A DNA stretch of 64,000 bases from Thalassospiraceae bacterium LMO-SO8 (lineage in GTDB: Bacteria > Pseudomonadota > Alphaproteobacteria > Rhodospirillales > Casp-alpha2), in the NCBI GenBank assembly GCA_031655335.1, contig CP134226.1, positions 62,001 to 126,000 on the forward strand, in the 5' to 3' direction. The notes beneath the pieces were generated by a model that saw only the letters and a program-made list of their open reading frames with translations, searched no databases and had not been told where the DNA came from. A program made the translations under genes and the position numbers. Positions 17,271-26,470 of the stretch are shown here, one piece after another; position 1 is the first letter of the stretch, and the number at the start of each line of letters is the position of its first letter.

Positions 17271-17768
17271 ATGAACATCTTCTATCTCGACCCCGATCCC
17301 GCGACGGCCGTCCGCTATCACTGCGACCAGCATGTCTGGAAGATGCCGCTGGAAACCGTGCAGATCCTGTGCACGGCGCTGCGCCGCCACGGGCTCGACG
17401 CCCCCTATCGGCCGACCCATCCGAAGCATCCCAGCGTCCTGTGGGCCGGGGACAATCTTGCGCAGTGGCGCTGGCTGTACGACTTCGGGCGCCTGCTGTT
17501 CGAGGAATATACCTTTCGCCGGGACCGTGAGCATGCGAGCCAGCAGGTCCTCGAAGCCCTGCCCGCTGACCCGCCCCTGCCGGACGGCGGCTGGACGCCA
17601 CCACCCCAGGCCATGCCCGATCATTTCAAGCACGCTGACCCCGTCACGGGATACCGCGCCTTCTATGCCGGTGAGAAATTGATCTTTCCCGGCAAGGGGC
17701 CGGCGACCTGGACCCGGCGGGCGCGGCCGCCGTTCATGCCCGAAATGCCGGCCCTGCAGGCCGGGTGA
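17271..17768 (+). CDS. Conserved protein of unknown function, also found in phages
   Basis: The 165-residue product has no signal peptide. Its N-terminus reads MNIFYLDPDP and is followed by CDQHVWKMPLETVQILCTAL, then HPSVLWAGDNLAQWRWLYD. I recognise this pattern (a Cys-Asp-x-His-Val-x-Lys-Met core and a later HP-x-(V/I)-W segment) from proteins of unknown function common in tailed phages and some bacteria. The many conserved His, Cys, Lys and Trp residues suggest an enzyme, possibly one acting on nucleic acid, but I cannot name it. It ends directly against the convergent iron-sulfur gene (stops adjacent). There are no other phage genes nearby. Confidence 0.75.
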   Translation: MNIFYLDPDPATAVRYHCDQHVWKMPLETVQILCTALRRHGLDAPYRPTHPKHPSVLWAGDNLAQWRWLYDFGRLLFEEYTFRRDREHASQQVLEALPADPPLPDGGWTPPPQAMPDHFKHADPVTGYRAFYAGEKLIFPGKGPATWTRRARPPFMPEMPALQAG

Positions 17769-19091
17769 TCACACCGCCGGGTGCAGGGCCCGATCCGGCG
17801 GCAGCCGCTGTTCGCCCAGGATGTCGGCGAGGATCACCGCCCGGACCTCGTCCGCGTCCAGGTCGTGGAGCGCGATCATGTCTTTTGCATCGGCCAGGAT
17901 GTCGTCGGCGTCCTGCATCAGCTTCATGCGCTTGAACAGGTCGGGATGGCGCAGGCCCAGGCTTTCGCCGATCAGTTCCATATAATTGACGATCTCGAAC
18001 GGCCATTCGTTCTGATGACTGACCAACTCCCGGTGGTCGGCGTGGAACACCCCGGCCAGGACCTGGACGCCCTTGGCCTCCGCCTGGCGGAAGGTGCCGG
18101 CGATATGGCGTTTCTGCAGGTCCGGCAAGGCGTCGAGAGACGACATCTGATAACCGACGCCGGGATGATCCAGATCGACAAGCTCCAGCCCCGGGATCGC
18201 AGTCAGCAGCGCCTTCACCGCGTCGACCACGCCGGGCGACCCCGGATATTCATGAAGCGCCACGCGCTTGTTCACCGGCGTCGTCATCAGCGGACGCAAC
18301 GTGTCCAGACGGGACGCCAGAAACACGGGCAGCATGAGATTGTCGAAGGGCTTGGGCTGGGCCGGGACGGCGGTCATGACCTCCGACATCTGCATCTGGC
18401 AGGTCGGACACCAGGACACCACCTGGGCCGCCCCCGTGCGGGCGAAGCGGTCCATGGTGCTGCCGATCTGGCGGCCCGAGTTGGCCGTGTCGCCGGGGCG
18501 GAACTGTAGAATGCCGCAGCAGTTGGCGGGCCCGCCGAACACTTCGTAGGACACGTCCAGGCGGTCCAGAACGTCCAGGCACAACAACCCGATATGCGGC
18601 GTCTTCAGCATGTTGCAGCCGGTATAGAACACGATGTCGGGCGGCGTGTCCCGTTCAGGATGGGATGCCGGGCTCAGCCGGTTCATGAGGTCCGGCGGCA
18701 GTTGCAGGCGCGACAGCACGCGCACGCCCCGGCTCATCGCCTTGAAGGCGGCCTTGCCCGCATCCTTGCGTTCGCTCTCGGACGCCGTCTCGGCCATTCG
18801 GCGGCGCGCCATGGCCAACATGACGCGCGGGTTGATTCCTTCCTCACAGACGCTGAGACAATTGCCCGTGCCGCAGCAGGCACCGGCCCAGGCCGCCGAA
18901 ACCACATCACCCTGGCCGCCCCGCAGAATGTCCCGAACCCCGTCCGCGACGGCCTTGCCGTCGCCGGCGGCCAAACCCAGGATACCCGGCGTCGGGCAGG
19001 CTCGCACGCAGGCGCCGCAGGCCGTGCAGGCATCGGCGATGGCGCGCACCTGATCGTCCAATCTGTCGATGAAGGTTTCCTGGCCGTCCAT
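17769..19091 (-). CDS. Iron-sulfur protein with CCG domains (GlcF/heterodisulfide reductase type)
   Basis: The 440-residue cytoplasmic protein starts with a ferredoxin-like region. The first 4Fe-4S motif is complete (Cys22, 25, 28 and 32). The second is unusual, with cysteines at 72, 73, 78 and 82 (ACCGTGNCLSVCEEG). The first CCG domain has FYTGCN and ANCCGIL, and WCPTCQMQM follows. The expected second CCG is replaced by HEYPGSPG, so that domain has lost its cysteine pair. Relatives transfer electrons from flavoprotein dehydrogenases such as glycolate or lactate oxidases or reduce disulphides. No flavoprotein partner is adjacent. The ATG follows GGAGGCAAAGCC, a good ribosome site. Confidence 0.85.
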   Translation of the reverse strand: MDGQETFIDRLDDQVRAIADACTACGACVRACPTPGILGLAAGDGKAVADGVRDILRGGQGDVVSAAWAGACCGTGNCLSVCEEGINPRVMLAMARRRMAETASESERKDAGKAAFKAMSRGVRVLSRLQLPPDLMNRLSPASHPERDTPPDIVFYTGCNMLKTPHIGLLCLDVLDRLDVSYEVFGGPANCCGILQFRPGDTANSGRQIGSTMDRFARTGAAQVVSWCPTCQMQMSEVMTAVPAQPKPFDNLMLPVFLASRLDTLRPLMTTPVNKRVALHEYPGSPGVVDAVKALLTAIPGLELVDLDHPGVGYQMSSLDALPDLQKRHIAGTFRQAEAKGVQVLAGVFHADHRELVSHQNEWPFEIVNYMELIGESLGLRHPDLFKRMKLMQDADDILADAKDMIALHDLDADEVRAVILADILGEQRLPPDRALHPAV

Positions 19092-19206
19092 GGCTTTGCC
19101 TCCGAACCTGATACCCAGACGAAGGCTAGCGGCGGCGGCCGGCCACGTGCAATGGAAGTATTGTCACCGGACAATCAAAGAAGACGTTTAACAGCCCCCT
19201 GGCGCG

Positions 19207-20895
19207 TCAGTTCGCAGGGGCTTTCTGGGCCTCGGCGCGCTTGCGCATCTCCGCCGCCAGGTCGGAAAATCCGCTGGCCCGCAGCAGACGGGCATAGTTC
19301 ACCAGGGTTTCAATGATGTCGGGATGGCCTTTGGGCAGGATCTTTTCACGCAAGGCCAGGCAGCGTTCATAGGTCCTGCCCGCCGGCTCGTACCGGCTTT
19401 GCCGCTGATACAGCCGCGCGAGCTTGTAGAGCACGGCGGCGACGTCGGGATGATCGGGCCCAAGCGAGCGTTCCAAGGCCTCCAGCTCCGCCACATAGGC
19501 CTGTTCCGTATCGGCCAGACGCGGTGTGTCCGGATAGATCGGCCCCATGTTTCGCTTGGCCGCCCCCAACCGCACGCCGAGAACGGGATGGCGTTCCTCC
19601 AGGGCCTTGCGCTGGGCGATCTGCGCGGGCGTTTCCTCCGCAACGGCACGGCGCATAACCTCCGGCGGGGCCGCCGGATCGGCGGCAAGGGCGCGGATGG
19701 CCCCCGCATCAACCGGCTGCCCCGCGATCTCGACCGGCCGGGCGTCCCAGGACCGGACCTGGGCGGGCGCGGTCCCGGCCTCGACCGGCGACACCGTTCT
19801 CGCGTCGCTTGCCGGCGGGGCGGAAATCGCCGCGATGTCTTCCGGCGCGACGGCCTTTGATTGGGTGATGGGTGGCGGCGTACCTCGCAGGGGCAGGCCC
19901 TCGGCTTCCGGCGGACGGACGGCGGCCAATGCCCGCGGGACATCGGGCGGCGGCGCTGCGGCCATCATTGCAGCCTCTGGAACGGCGGCGTCAGCCACCT
20001 CGACCGCCGGCGGCAGCGCGGACGGCGCCGGCGACGGTGACATGGGCGTTCCCCGCAGGGGCACAAAGCTCCGCGCATTTGGCGCCGGCCGCACGGCCGA
20101 AACAGCCGGTTCAGGCGGCGATACGGCCATCGACAAGGCCGCCTCGGGCGCGCTGACTTCGACCGCCGCGACGGCCGGCGGCAGCTTGGCGGCGGCGGTC
20201 GGGGGCGGCGGGGCTGGAATTGGCGCCAGGACCTCGGCCGGGGGCGGCGGGGGCACCACCGCACCGGCAAGCCGGTAATGGGTCAGCACCGGCACCGACG
20301 GCACGGGCGGCGGCGGAACGGGCACGGGGGCTGCCGCGGACTGGATAGGGGCGGGAACCGGCGCGGGGGGCGAGGCCGGTGCTGGCGCCGCATTCGGCTC
20401 GATCGGGCGCGGGGGCGGCGGGCTCTTCACCCCGGTGGCGGCGGCTTCCTGGGCGCGGCGCGTCGCGGCCTCCTGGCGGGCGTTGCCCGCCTCCGCCCCG
20501 GCCAGGGCCGTCCGGTAAATCGCGATCACGCCGTGCCGGGCATGGCCCGTGTCATACAACGCCTCGGCGATGGTCAGGGCCTGACGATACAGCGACGCCG
20601 CCTCGGCGAAGCGTTCCTGAGAAACGTAAAGCCCGCCCAGCCCCGCCATGGCGCGTTCCAGGTAGCCGCCCGTGCGGTCAAACCGTTCCGCCAGTTTCAG
20701 GGCCTCCAGATAGTGGTCCTCGGCCTCGGCGAGATTGCCCAGCATATGGGCGTGGTCCGCCGGATCCATTGCGGCCTGCCAGCGATCCTGGTCGCTTTGC
20801 GCCTGCGCCGCCGCCGGCGCAAGCGTCAGGCCCGCCGCCAGGGTCCCTGCGGACAGAAACGCAATGATCGGTCGGATTGATTTTGCGCGGAACAT
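19207..20895 (-). CDS. Exported TPR protein with long proline-rich linker
   Basis: The 562-residue protein has a signal peptide (about 1-33, ending AQAQS). A first TPR block (about 40-135) includes GNLAEAEDHYLEALKLAERF. A very Pro/Ala/Val-rich linker (about 150-400) contains the phrase PLRGTP twice. A second, kinesin-light-chain-like TPR block (about 465-555) includes SLGPDHPDVAAVLYKLARLY. It is likely a periplasmic scaffold that could span the peptidoglycan by its linker. The ATG at 20895 follows AAAGAGGCCGGG and gives a clean signal peptide; a longer frame upstream does not. No specific function is indicated. Confidence 0.8.
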   Translation of the reverse strand: MFRAKSIRPIIAFLSAGTLAAGLTLAPAAAQAQSDQDRWQAAMDPADHAHMLGNLAEAEDHYLEALKLAERFDRTGGYLERAMAGLGGLYVSQERFAEAASLYRQALTIAEALYDTGHARHGVIAIYRTALAGAEAGNARQEAATRRAQEAAATGVKSPPPPRPIEPNAAPAPASPPAPVPAPIQSAAAPVPVPPPPVPSVPVLTHYRLAGAVVPPPPPAEVLAPIPAPPPPTAAAKLPPAVAAVEVSAPEAALSMAVSPPEPAVSAVRPAPNARSFVPLRGTPMSPSPAPSALPPAVEVADAAVPEAAMMAAAPPPDVPRALAAVRPPEAEGLPLRGTPPPITQSKAVAPEDIAAISAPPASDARTVSPVEAGTAPAQVRSWDARPVEIAGQPVDAGAIRALAADPAAPPEVMRRAVAEETPAQIAQRKALEERHPVLGVRLGAAKRNMGPIYPDTPRLADTEQAYVAELEALERSLGPDHPDVAAVLYKLARLYQRQSRYEPAGRTYERCLALREKILPKGHPDIIETLVNYARLLRASGFSDLAAEMRKRAEAQKAPAN

Positions 20896-20995
20896 CCCGG
20901 CCTCTTTACCCGTCCCATGGGGGCGGCATGAACAGGGCCGCATTGTCGCAGAATGCGGCCCTGGTTTCGAGGCCGGGCATGCGCCTTGGGCAGGC

Positions 20996-21589
20996 TCAGC
21001 CCAGGTTTTTCACCATCAGCAGCGCCCGCCCGTCATGCTGGATCAGCGGATGCGGCACGATGTCGCGGCTGTCCTTCACGCGATAGCCCAGGCGTTCGTA
21101 AAGGCGGACCGAATCCGTGTTTTCCTCGAACGCGATCAGGGACATCTTGGCGAGCCCCCGCGTCATGGCGCGCAGTTCGGCGAGGCGCAGCATCTTGGTC
21201 CCCATGCCGCGCCGCCGATAATCGGCCTTCAGGGCGATGCCGGCGATGTAATAGCTGTCGTCTTCTTCCAGTTCCGCATAGGGGCGCAGCACCGGATCGA
21301 CCGAGGCCGGATCGATTTCCGGATCGGCATGCATGGGATAGGCATGCAACAGGCCGACCGGGCGGCCCCGGGATTCGGCGATGGCGCAGTTCTGATAGGA
21401 AAAATCCGCGTCTTCCCGGGCATAGCGCCGGGCCCCCGCGTCGATAACGTCCTCGCCCGGTTCTTTCAAGGCGTCCCAGATGACGTCTGCGACCCCGCCG
21501 GCGGCCAGGCGGTAGAGTGCGGCGATCTCGCGCGCGTCGGCCTGTTCGGCATCACGGAATAAAATCTGGGTCACGGACATGTCGGTCAT
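20996..21589 (-). CDS. GNAT-family N-acetyltransferase
   Basis: The 197-residue product has the GNAT fold. The acetyl-CoA loop is ALKADYRRRGMGTKML, and a later segment ending RLYERLGYRVKDSR is typical of the C-terminal strands. The N-terminal FRDAEQADAREIAALYRLA is also typical. The acceptor is unknown. The ATG at 21589 lies after GAGGAGACCCAGACA; the frame is open further upstream but crosses the rpmB terminator. The gene lies downstream of rpmB and behind that terminator, so it may have its own promoter at about 21590-21640. Confidence 0.87.
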   Translation of the reverse strand: MTDMSVTQILFRDAEQADAREIAALYRLAAGGVADVIWDALKEPGEDVIDAGARRYAREDADFSYQNCAIAESRGRPVGLLHAYPMHADPEIDPASVDPVLRPYAELEEDDSYYIAGIALKADYRRRGMGTKMLRLAELRAMTRGLAKMSLIAFEENTDSVRLYERLGYRVKDSRDIVPHPLIQHDGRALLMVKNLG

Positions 21590-21643
21590 TGTCTGGGTCT
21601 CCTCTACCTTGACCGGGGTTGGATACGGCAAATCGGAAAAGAA

Positions 21644-21676
21644 AAAGGCCCGCGCCTTTGTAGGGCGCGGGCCTTT
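21644..21676 (-). terminator. Rho-independent terminator of rpmB
   Basis: A perfect 13-bp stem (AAAGGCCCGCGCC with GGCGCGGGCCTTT) encloses a 7-base loop. On the minus strand the stem is followed by TTTTTCTTTT, the T run of an intrinsic terminator. It lies 28 bases beyond the rpmB stop. Confidence 0.9.
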
Positions 21677-21703
21677 GCCGTCTGGCAAATTTGTATGGCT
21701 GGG

Positions 21704-21994
21704 CTACGCCGCTTTGACCTGCGCTTTCTTTACGAGCTTCTTGATTTTGACCATGGCGGGTGCCAGGTCAGCATCGGAAGCGTCCAGCAGGAAGGCGTCC
21801 AGACCGCCCTTGTGTTCAACGGTGCGGATCGCGCTGACCGACACCTTCAGACGCACCATGCGGCCGAGCGAATCGCTCCACAGGCTGGTTTCCTGCAGGT
21901 TCGGCAAAAACCGGCGGCGGGTCTTGTTGTGGGCGTGGGACACGTTGTTCCCGGTGATGACACCTTTGCCCGTCAGATCGCAAACTCTGGACAT
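21704..21994 (-). CDS. rpmB: 50S ribosomal protein L28
   Basis: This 96-residue basic protein is ribosomal protein L28. It begins [12 protein letters not shown], typical of the family, and continues with [16 protein letters not shown]. The C-terminus is Lys-rich ([13 protein letters not shown]), in the longer form common in alphaproteobacteria. It has its own strong terminator downstream and is divergent from bioB; the 221 bases between them hold both promoters. Confidence 0.98.
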   Translation of the reverse strand: MSRVCDLTGKGVITGNNVSHAHNKTRRRFLPNLQETSLWSDSLGRMVRLKVSVSAIRTVEHKGGLDAFLLDASDADLAPAMVKIKKLVKKAQVKAA

Positions 21995-22215
21995 GACTTC
22001 TACGTTCCTATGATCAGCTTTCGCTGGTAAATAAACCGTTGGATGCGGGCCGGAGTCCGCGTCGGAGGCGGCTTTTTAAGGCAATCGCCGCGCCCCGTCA
22101 ACCAAAGCAAGACGCTTTGTGCTAAATTCCTTGACCGGGCGTTTCGGTCGGCATATCTCGGCCCGACCCCCGCGCCCAATCGGTCCGAACGCCCAGGAAG
22201 GCCCTGAACCCCACC

Positions 22216-23220
22216 ATGAACGAAATGAACGCCCCCCTCAACGACGATCCGGCCGTCCGCTTCGATTGGACGGCGGAACAGGCCCTGGCCCTGTTCGCCC
22301 TGCCCTTCGCCGACCTGATTCACCGGGCGCAGACCCTGCACCGCCGCTATTTCGACCCCAACACCGTGCAGATGGCGTCGCTGTTGTCGGTCAAGACCGG
22401 CGGCTGCCCGGAAGATTGCGCCTATTGCCCGCAGGCGGCCCAGTACGACACGGGCGTCGACGCCGCCAAGCTGATGGATGTGGACACGGTTCTGGCCGAG
22501 GCAAAACGGGCCAAGGACGCGGGCGCCACGCGCTATTGCATGGGGGCGGCCTGGAGAAGTCCGAAGGACAAGGACCTGGACGCCGTCTGCAAGATGATCG
22601 AAGGCGTGCGCGGTATGGGCATGGAAGCCTGTGCCACGCTCGGCATGCTGTCACCGGAACAGGCCCGGCGGCTGTCCGATTCCGGCCTCGATTTCTACAA
22701 TCACAACCTGGACACCTCGGAAAGCTTCTATTCCGAGATCATTTCCACCCGTACCTACGCCGACCGCCTGAACACGCTTCAGGCCGTGCGCGACGCGGGG
22801 ATCAAGGTGTGCTGCGGCGGCATTCTCGGCATGGGTGAGGCGGCCCGGGACCGGGCCGACATGCTGGTGACCCTCGCCAATCTGCGGCCCCACCCGGAAA
22901 GCGTGCCCATCAACATGCTGGTCCAGGTCGAGGGCACGCCGCTGGAGGGCCGCGAGGCGCTGGATCCGCTGGATTTCGTGCGCACCATCGCCGTTGCCAA
23001 GATCATGATGCCGTCCTCCACCGTGCGCCTGTCCGCCGGGCGGGAAGAAATGTCGGACGAATTGCAGGCGCTGTGCTTCCTGGCCGGCGCCGGGTCCATC
23101 TTCGTCGGGCCCAAGCTGCTGACCACGGCCAATCCGGAACAGGACCGGGACGCGGCTCTGTTCCGACGCCTCGGCATTCACGGCGAGGACATCGGTCCGG
23201 TTTCGACCGACACCCTATGA
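22216..23220 (+). CDS. bioB: Biotin synthase
   Basis: BioB is the radical-SAM enzyme that inserts sulfur into dethiobiotin. The 4Fe-4S/SAM motif is Cys64, Cys68 and Cys71 ([10 protein letters not shown]). Further conserved segments are [29 protein letters not shown] (a 2Fe-2S cluster ligand) and the arginine in TVRLSAGRE that holds that cluster. The 334-residue length is normal. It is the first gene of a bioB-bioA-bioF-bioD operon; its stop overlaps the bioA start (ATGA). Genes for the early pimeloyl steps (bioC, bioH, bioZ) are not in the window. Confidence 0.98.
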   Translation: MNEMNAPLNDDPAVRFDWTAEQALALFALPFADLIHRAQTLHRRYFDPNTVQMASLLSVKTGGCPEDCAYCPQAAQYDTGVDAAKLMDVDTVLAEAKRAKDAGATRYCMGAAWRSPKDKDLDAVCKMIEGVRGMGMEACATLGMLSPEQARRLSDSGLDFYNHNLDTSESFYSEIISTRTYADRLNTLQAVRDAGIKVCCGGILGMGEAARDRADMLVTLANLRPHPESVPINMLVQVEGTPLEGREALDPLDFVRTIAVAKIMMPSSTVRLSAGREEMSDELQALCFLAGAGSIFVGPKLLTTANPEQDRDAALFRRLGIHGEDIGPVSTDTL

Positions 23221-24518
23221 CCTCTGACGGTACCGCCCCCGGCTGGCTTCAGGCGGGTTACGGCAGTATCTGGATGCCTTACACCCAGATGCAGACGGCC
23301 CCCCTGCCCCAGGCCGCCGTGGCGACACAGGGATCGCGCATCCGTCTGGCGGACGGGCGGGAGCTGATCGACGGCGTCGCCAGCTGGTGGGCGGCCTGTC
23401 ACGGCTACAACCACCCCCATATCGTCGATGCCATCCGCAGTCAGGCATCGCAAATGCCGCACGTCATGTTGGCGGGGCTGGCCAACGAGCCCGCGTTCAC
23501 CCTGGCGGCGCGCCTGCCGGGCCTTCTGGACCTGCCCGGCTACCGCGCGTTCTTTTCAGAATCGGGATCCGTCGCGGTCGAGGTCGCGCTGAAGATCGCG
23601 GCCCAGTACTGGCACAACAGGGGCGAAACGGGGCGCAAGAAATTCCTCAGTTTCCGCGGCGGCTATCACGGCGACACCTTCGCGACCATGGCGCTGTGCG
23701 ATCCCGTGGACGGCTTCCACGCCGCCTTTAAGGGCGTGGTGCCGGGCCAGTTGATCGCCGACCTGCCCCGCGACGACGCGTCGGAGGCGGCGCTGGACGC
23801 CCTTCTGACCGCCGAGGCAGGCACCATCGCCGCCGTCGTCGTCGAGCCCGTCGTGCAGGGGGCCGGCGGCATGAAGTTCCATGCGCCGGAAGTACTCACC
23901 CGCCTGCGCCGCCTGTGCGACGCCCATGGCGTGCTGCTGGTGTTCGACGAGATATTTTCCGGCCTGGGCCGCCTGGGTGCCATGCTGGCAGGGCAACTGG
24001 CCGGGGTGACACCGGACATCCTCACCCTGTCCAAGACCCTGACCGGCGGCACGATGCCGTTGTCGGCCACCCTGGCGTCGGACACGGTGTTCCAGGCCTT
24101 CCAGTCGGACAAGCTGGAACACTGCCTGATGCACGGGCCGACCTTCACCGGCAACGCGCTGGCTTGCGCCGCCGCCAACGCGTCCCTGGATCTGTTCGAG
24201 GCGGAAGGCCGATTGGCCCAGGTCCAGGCCCTGGAAAAGCTTCTGGTGCCCGCCCTGGCCCCCTGCCGCGACATTCCCGGGGTCAAGGACGTGCGCGGCC
24301 AAGGCGCCATCGGCGTGGTCGAACTGGACGTCGGCGGGTTCGAGGAACTGACCTGGCTGCGCGGCCGCTTCGTTGAGGAAGGCGTGTTCATTCGCCCGTT
24401 TTCCGACATCGTCTACCTGACCCCGGCCTACAACATTCCGGCGGATGACCTGGCCCGGCTCTGTGATGTTATAGTGTCCGTGGTTGCCGAATGGTCGGCC
24501 CGGTTCAAGAAGACCTAG
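23217..24518 (+). CDS. bioA: Adenosylmethionine-8-amino-7-oxononanoate aminotransferase
   Basis: BioA is the PLP-dependent aminotransferase that makes 7,8-diaminopelargonate from KAPA with SAM as amino donor. It begins near [11 protein letters not shown], a BioA hallmark, followed by [19 protein letters not shown]. The PLP lysine is in [13 protein letters not shown] and the conserved Asp in [10 protein letters not shown]. The late [18 protein letters not shown] also fits. The ATG at 23217 overlaps the bioB stop; open frame further upstream lies inside bioB and is not used. It is 433 residues long, normal for the family. bioF follows after 4 bases. Confidence 0.97.
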   Translation: MTSDGTAPGWLQAGYGSIWMPYTQMQTAPLPQAAVATQGSRIRLADGRELIDGVASWWAACHGYNHPHIVDAIRSQASQMPHVMLAGLANEPAFTLAARLPGLLDLPGYRAFFSESGSVAVEVALKIAAQYWHNRGETGRKKFLSFRGGYHGDTFATMALCDPVDGFHAAFKGVVPGQLIADLPRDDASEAALDALLTAEAGTIAAVVVEPVVQGAGGMKFHAPEVLTRLRRLCDAHGVLLVFDEIFSGLGRLGAMLAGQLAGVTPDILTLSKTLTGGTMPLSATLASDTVFQAFQSDKLEHCLMHGPTFTGNALACAAANASLDLFEAEGRLAQVQALEKLLVPALAPCRDIPGVKDVRGQGAIGVVELDVGGFEELTWLRGRFVEEGVFIRPFSDIVYLTPAYNIPADDLARLCDVIVSVVAEWSARFKKT

Positions 24519-24522
24519 GATC

Positions 24523-25707
24523 ATGTCCCGCACCCTCGACGATTTCGCCCAGGAAAAGCTGGATGCGCTGGAGGCCAAGGGCCTGCGCCGCCGCCTCACG
24601 GTGACGGAGCGCACGGGCGCCATCGAGGTGATGCGCGGCGGCCGGCGGCTGATCTCGTTCTCCTGCAACGACTATCTGAACCTGTCGCAGCACCCGGCCC
24701 TGAAACAGGCCGCCAAGGATGCCGTCGACCGGCTCGGCGTCGGCTCGGGCGCGTCGCGGCTGGTGACCGGCGACCATCCCCTGCTGCCGGAGCTGGAGGC
24801 CCGCCTCGCCCGCCTCAAGGGGACCGAGGACTGCTGCGTCATGGGCTCCGGCTTCCTGACCAACACGGGCGTGATCCCGACCCTGATGACCGAGGGCGAT
24901 CTGGTCCTCGCCGACGAATGGAGCCATGCCTGCATCATCGTCGGCGGGCGGTTGTCGCGGGCAGCACAACACCTGTTCCGCCACAACGACATGGCCCACC
25001 TGCGGGCCCTTTTGGAAGAACACCGGGCAAGCCACAACCGCTGCCTGATCGTCACCGACGGTGTGTTCTCCATGGACGGTGATTTGGCCCCCGTGCATGA
25101 AATGGCCGATCTGGCCCAGGAATTCGACGCTTGGCTGATGACCGACGACGCCCACGGCATCGGCGTGGTCGGGGCCGGCGGGCGCGGCTCGACCTTCGCC
25201 GGCGGCACCAAGGCGGCGGTCGATTTACAGATGGGCACGTTGTCCAAGGCCGTCGGCGGCTACGGCGGCTATCTCTGCGCCTCCAAGCCAGTCATTGATT
25301 TGATGAAGACGCGCTGCCGCACGCTGATCTATTCCACGGGCCTGCCGCCCGCGACCGTGGCCGCCGCCATCGCGGCGCTCGACATCATCGAGGGCGATCC
25401 GGAATACGCCGCCCGACCGGTGAAGAAGGCCCGGCGCTTCACCCAGCGCCTGGGCCTGCCCGCCGCCGAAAGCCCCATCGTGCCCATTCTTCTGGGCGAC
25501 AGTGCGCGCACCATGGCGGCGCAGAAGACGCTGGAGGACGCGGGCTATCTGGTCATCGGCATCCGCCCGCCGACGGTGCCGGAAGGCACGGCGCGGCTGC
25601 GCCTGACCTTCACCGCCCAGCATGCGGACGCGGACATCGACCGCCTTGCCGATCTGATCGCCGACAAGGTGTTAGCAGGAGACGAACCATTCAGGGCCTC
25701 TTCATAA
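24523..25707 (+). CDS. bioF: 8-amino-7-oxononanoate synthase
   Basis: BioF condenses a pimeloyl thioester with alanine to give KAPA, using PLP. Recognisable parts are SCNDYLNLSQHP near the N-terminus, GVGSGASRLVTGDHPLLPELE, the LMTDDAHGIGVVG Asp-His pair, and the PLP lysine in MGTLSKAVGGYGGY. The length is 394 residues. The ATG at 24523 follows TAGGATC, directly after the bioA stop. The gene's last 19 bases overlap the start of bioD, so all four biotin genes appear translationally linked. Confidence 0.97.
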   Translation: MSRTLDDFAQEKLDALEAKGLRRRLTVTERTGAIEVMRGGRRLISFSCNDYLNLSQHPALKQAAKDAVDRLGVGSGASRLVTGDHPLLPELEARLARLKGTEDCCVMGSGFLTNTGVIPTLMTEGDLVLADEWSHACIIVGGRLSRAAQHLFRHNDMAHLRALLEEHRASHNRCLIVTDGVFSMDGDLAPVHEMADLAQEFDAWLMTDDAHGIGVVGAGGRGSTFAGGTKAAVDLQMGTLSKAVGGYGGYLCASKPVIDLMKTRCRTLIYSTGLPPATVAAAIAALDIIEGDPEYAARPVKKARRFTQRLGLPAAESPIVPILLGDSARTMAAQKTLEDAGYLVIGIRPPTVPEGTARLRLTFTAQHADADIDRLADLIADKVLAGDEPFRASS

Positions 25708-26330
25708 CTTCGACCGGCACGGGCATCGGCAAGACGCACGTCGCGGCGGACATGATCCGGGCCCTGAAGGCCCAAGGCAAGGCCGTGCGCGCCGTGAAAC
25801 CCGTGATCTCGGGCTGGGACGATAACCCGGCCGCCATCGCGGCCTCGGACACCGGCATCCTGCTGGCGGCCCAGGGCCTCGACCTCAGCCCCGAGAACAT
25901 CGACGCCTGCTCTCCCTATCGGTTCAAGGCACCGCTTTCGCCGGACATGGCGGCGGCCCGCGAAGGCACGGCCATCGATTTCAAGCGCGTGGTCGGATTT
26001 TGCCGCCATGCCGCCGAGGGCCTGGGAGAAAACGGCACGCTGCTGATCGAAGGCGTGGGCGGGGTCATGGTGCCCTTGACGGACGACAAGACGGTCCTGG
26101 ACTGGATGGCCGCCCTGAGCCTGCCCGTGGTCCTGGTGACCGGCAGCTACCTGGGAACGATCTCACACACCCTGACCGCGGCCCTGGCGTTGCGCGAAAA
26201 GCACATCAGCATCCGCAGCATCGTGATCAGCGAGTCGGAAGACAGCCCCGTGCCCTGCGAGGAAACGGCGGAAGCGCTGATACGGCACCTCGGCCCGACC
26301 CCCATCCGCATCGCGGCGCGGGAACGATGA
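25689..26330 (+). CDS. bioD: Dethiobiotin synthetase, probable ATT start
   Basis: BioD closes the ureido ring of dethiobiotin with ATP and CO2. The P-loop TSTGTGIGKT is essential, and it lies upstream of the first ATG in this frame (25752), so that ATG cannot be the start. Reading back, the frame reaches ATT at 25689 in exactly the position of the usual BioD N-terminus (MQGLFITSTG). AGGAG at 25677-25681 stands seven bases before it. No in-frame ATG, GTG or TTG lies nearby upstream. I therefore place the start at ATT, giving 213 residues with Lys15 in the P-loop. Other motifs are KPVISGW and IEGVGGVMVPL. It overlaps bioF by 19 bases. Confidence 0.93.
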   Translation: MQGLFITSTGTGIGKTHVAADMIRALKAQGKAVRAVKPVISGWDDNPAAIAASDTGILLAAQGLDLSPENIDACSPYRFKAPLSPDMAAAREGTAIDFKRVVGFCRHAAEGLGENGTLLIEGVGGVMVPLTDDKTVLDWMAALSLPVVLVTGSYLGTISHTLTAALALREKHISIRSIVISESEDSPVPCEETAEALIRHLGPTPIRIAARER

Positions 26331-26356
26331 CGCCGGACCTCCTTCATCGGACATGA

Positions 26357-26382
26357 AAAACCCGGGCCGAAGCCCGGGTTTT
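26357..26382. terminator. Bidirectional terminator between bioD and icd
   Basis: AAAACCCGGGC and GCCCGGGTTTT form a perfect stem with a CGAA loop. The stem ends in T runs on both strands, so it can end both the bio operon (plus) and icd (minus), which converge here. Confidence 0.88.
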
Positions 26383-26470
26383 CCGTAATCATTCTTCGTG
26401 GGGCCTGGGGGCGCGGCTTGGCCGACCCGGCCAACCCCAAGCCGCTTGAGATTGCCTCAAGCAGTCTCGC

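Noticed and set aside
17271-17768. Part of a prophage
   Set aside because: There are no integrase, capsid, tail or lysis genes nearby, and xerD at 3 kb is the housekeeping recombinase.
25752-25754. ATG as start of bioD
   Set aside because: It would remove the P-loop needed for ATP binding; the frame continues upstream to a better start.
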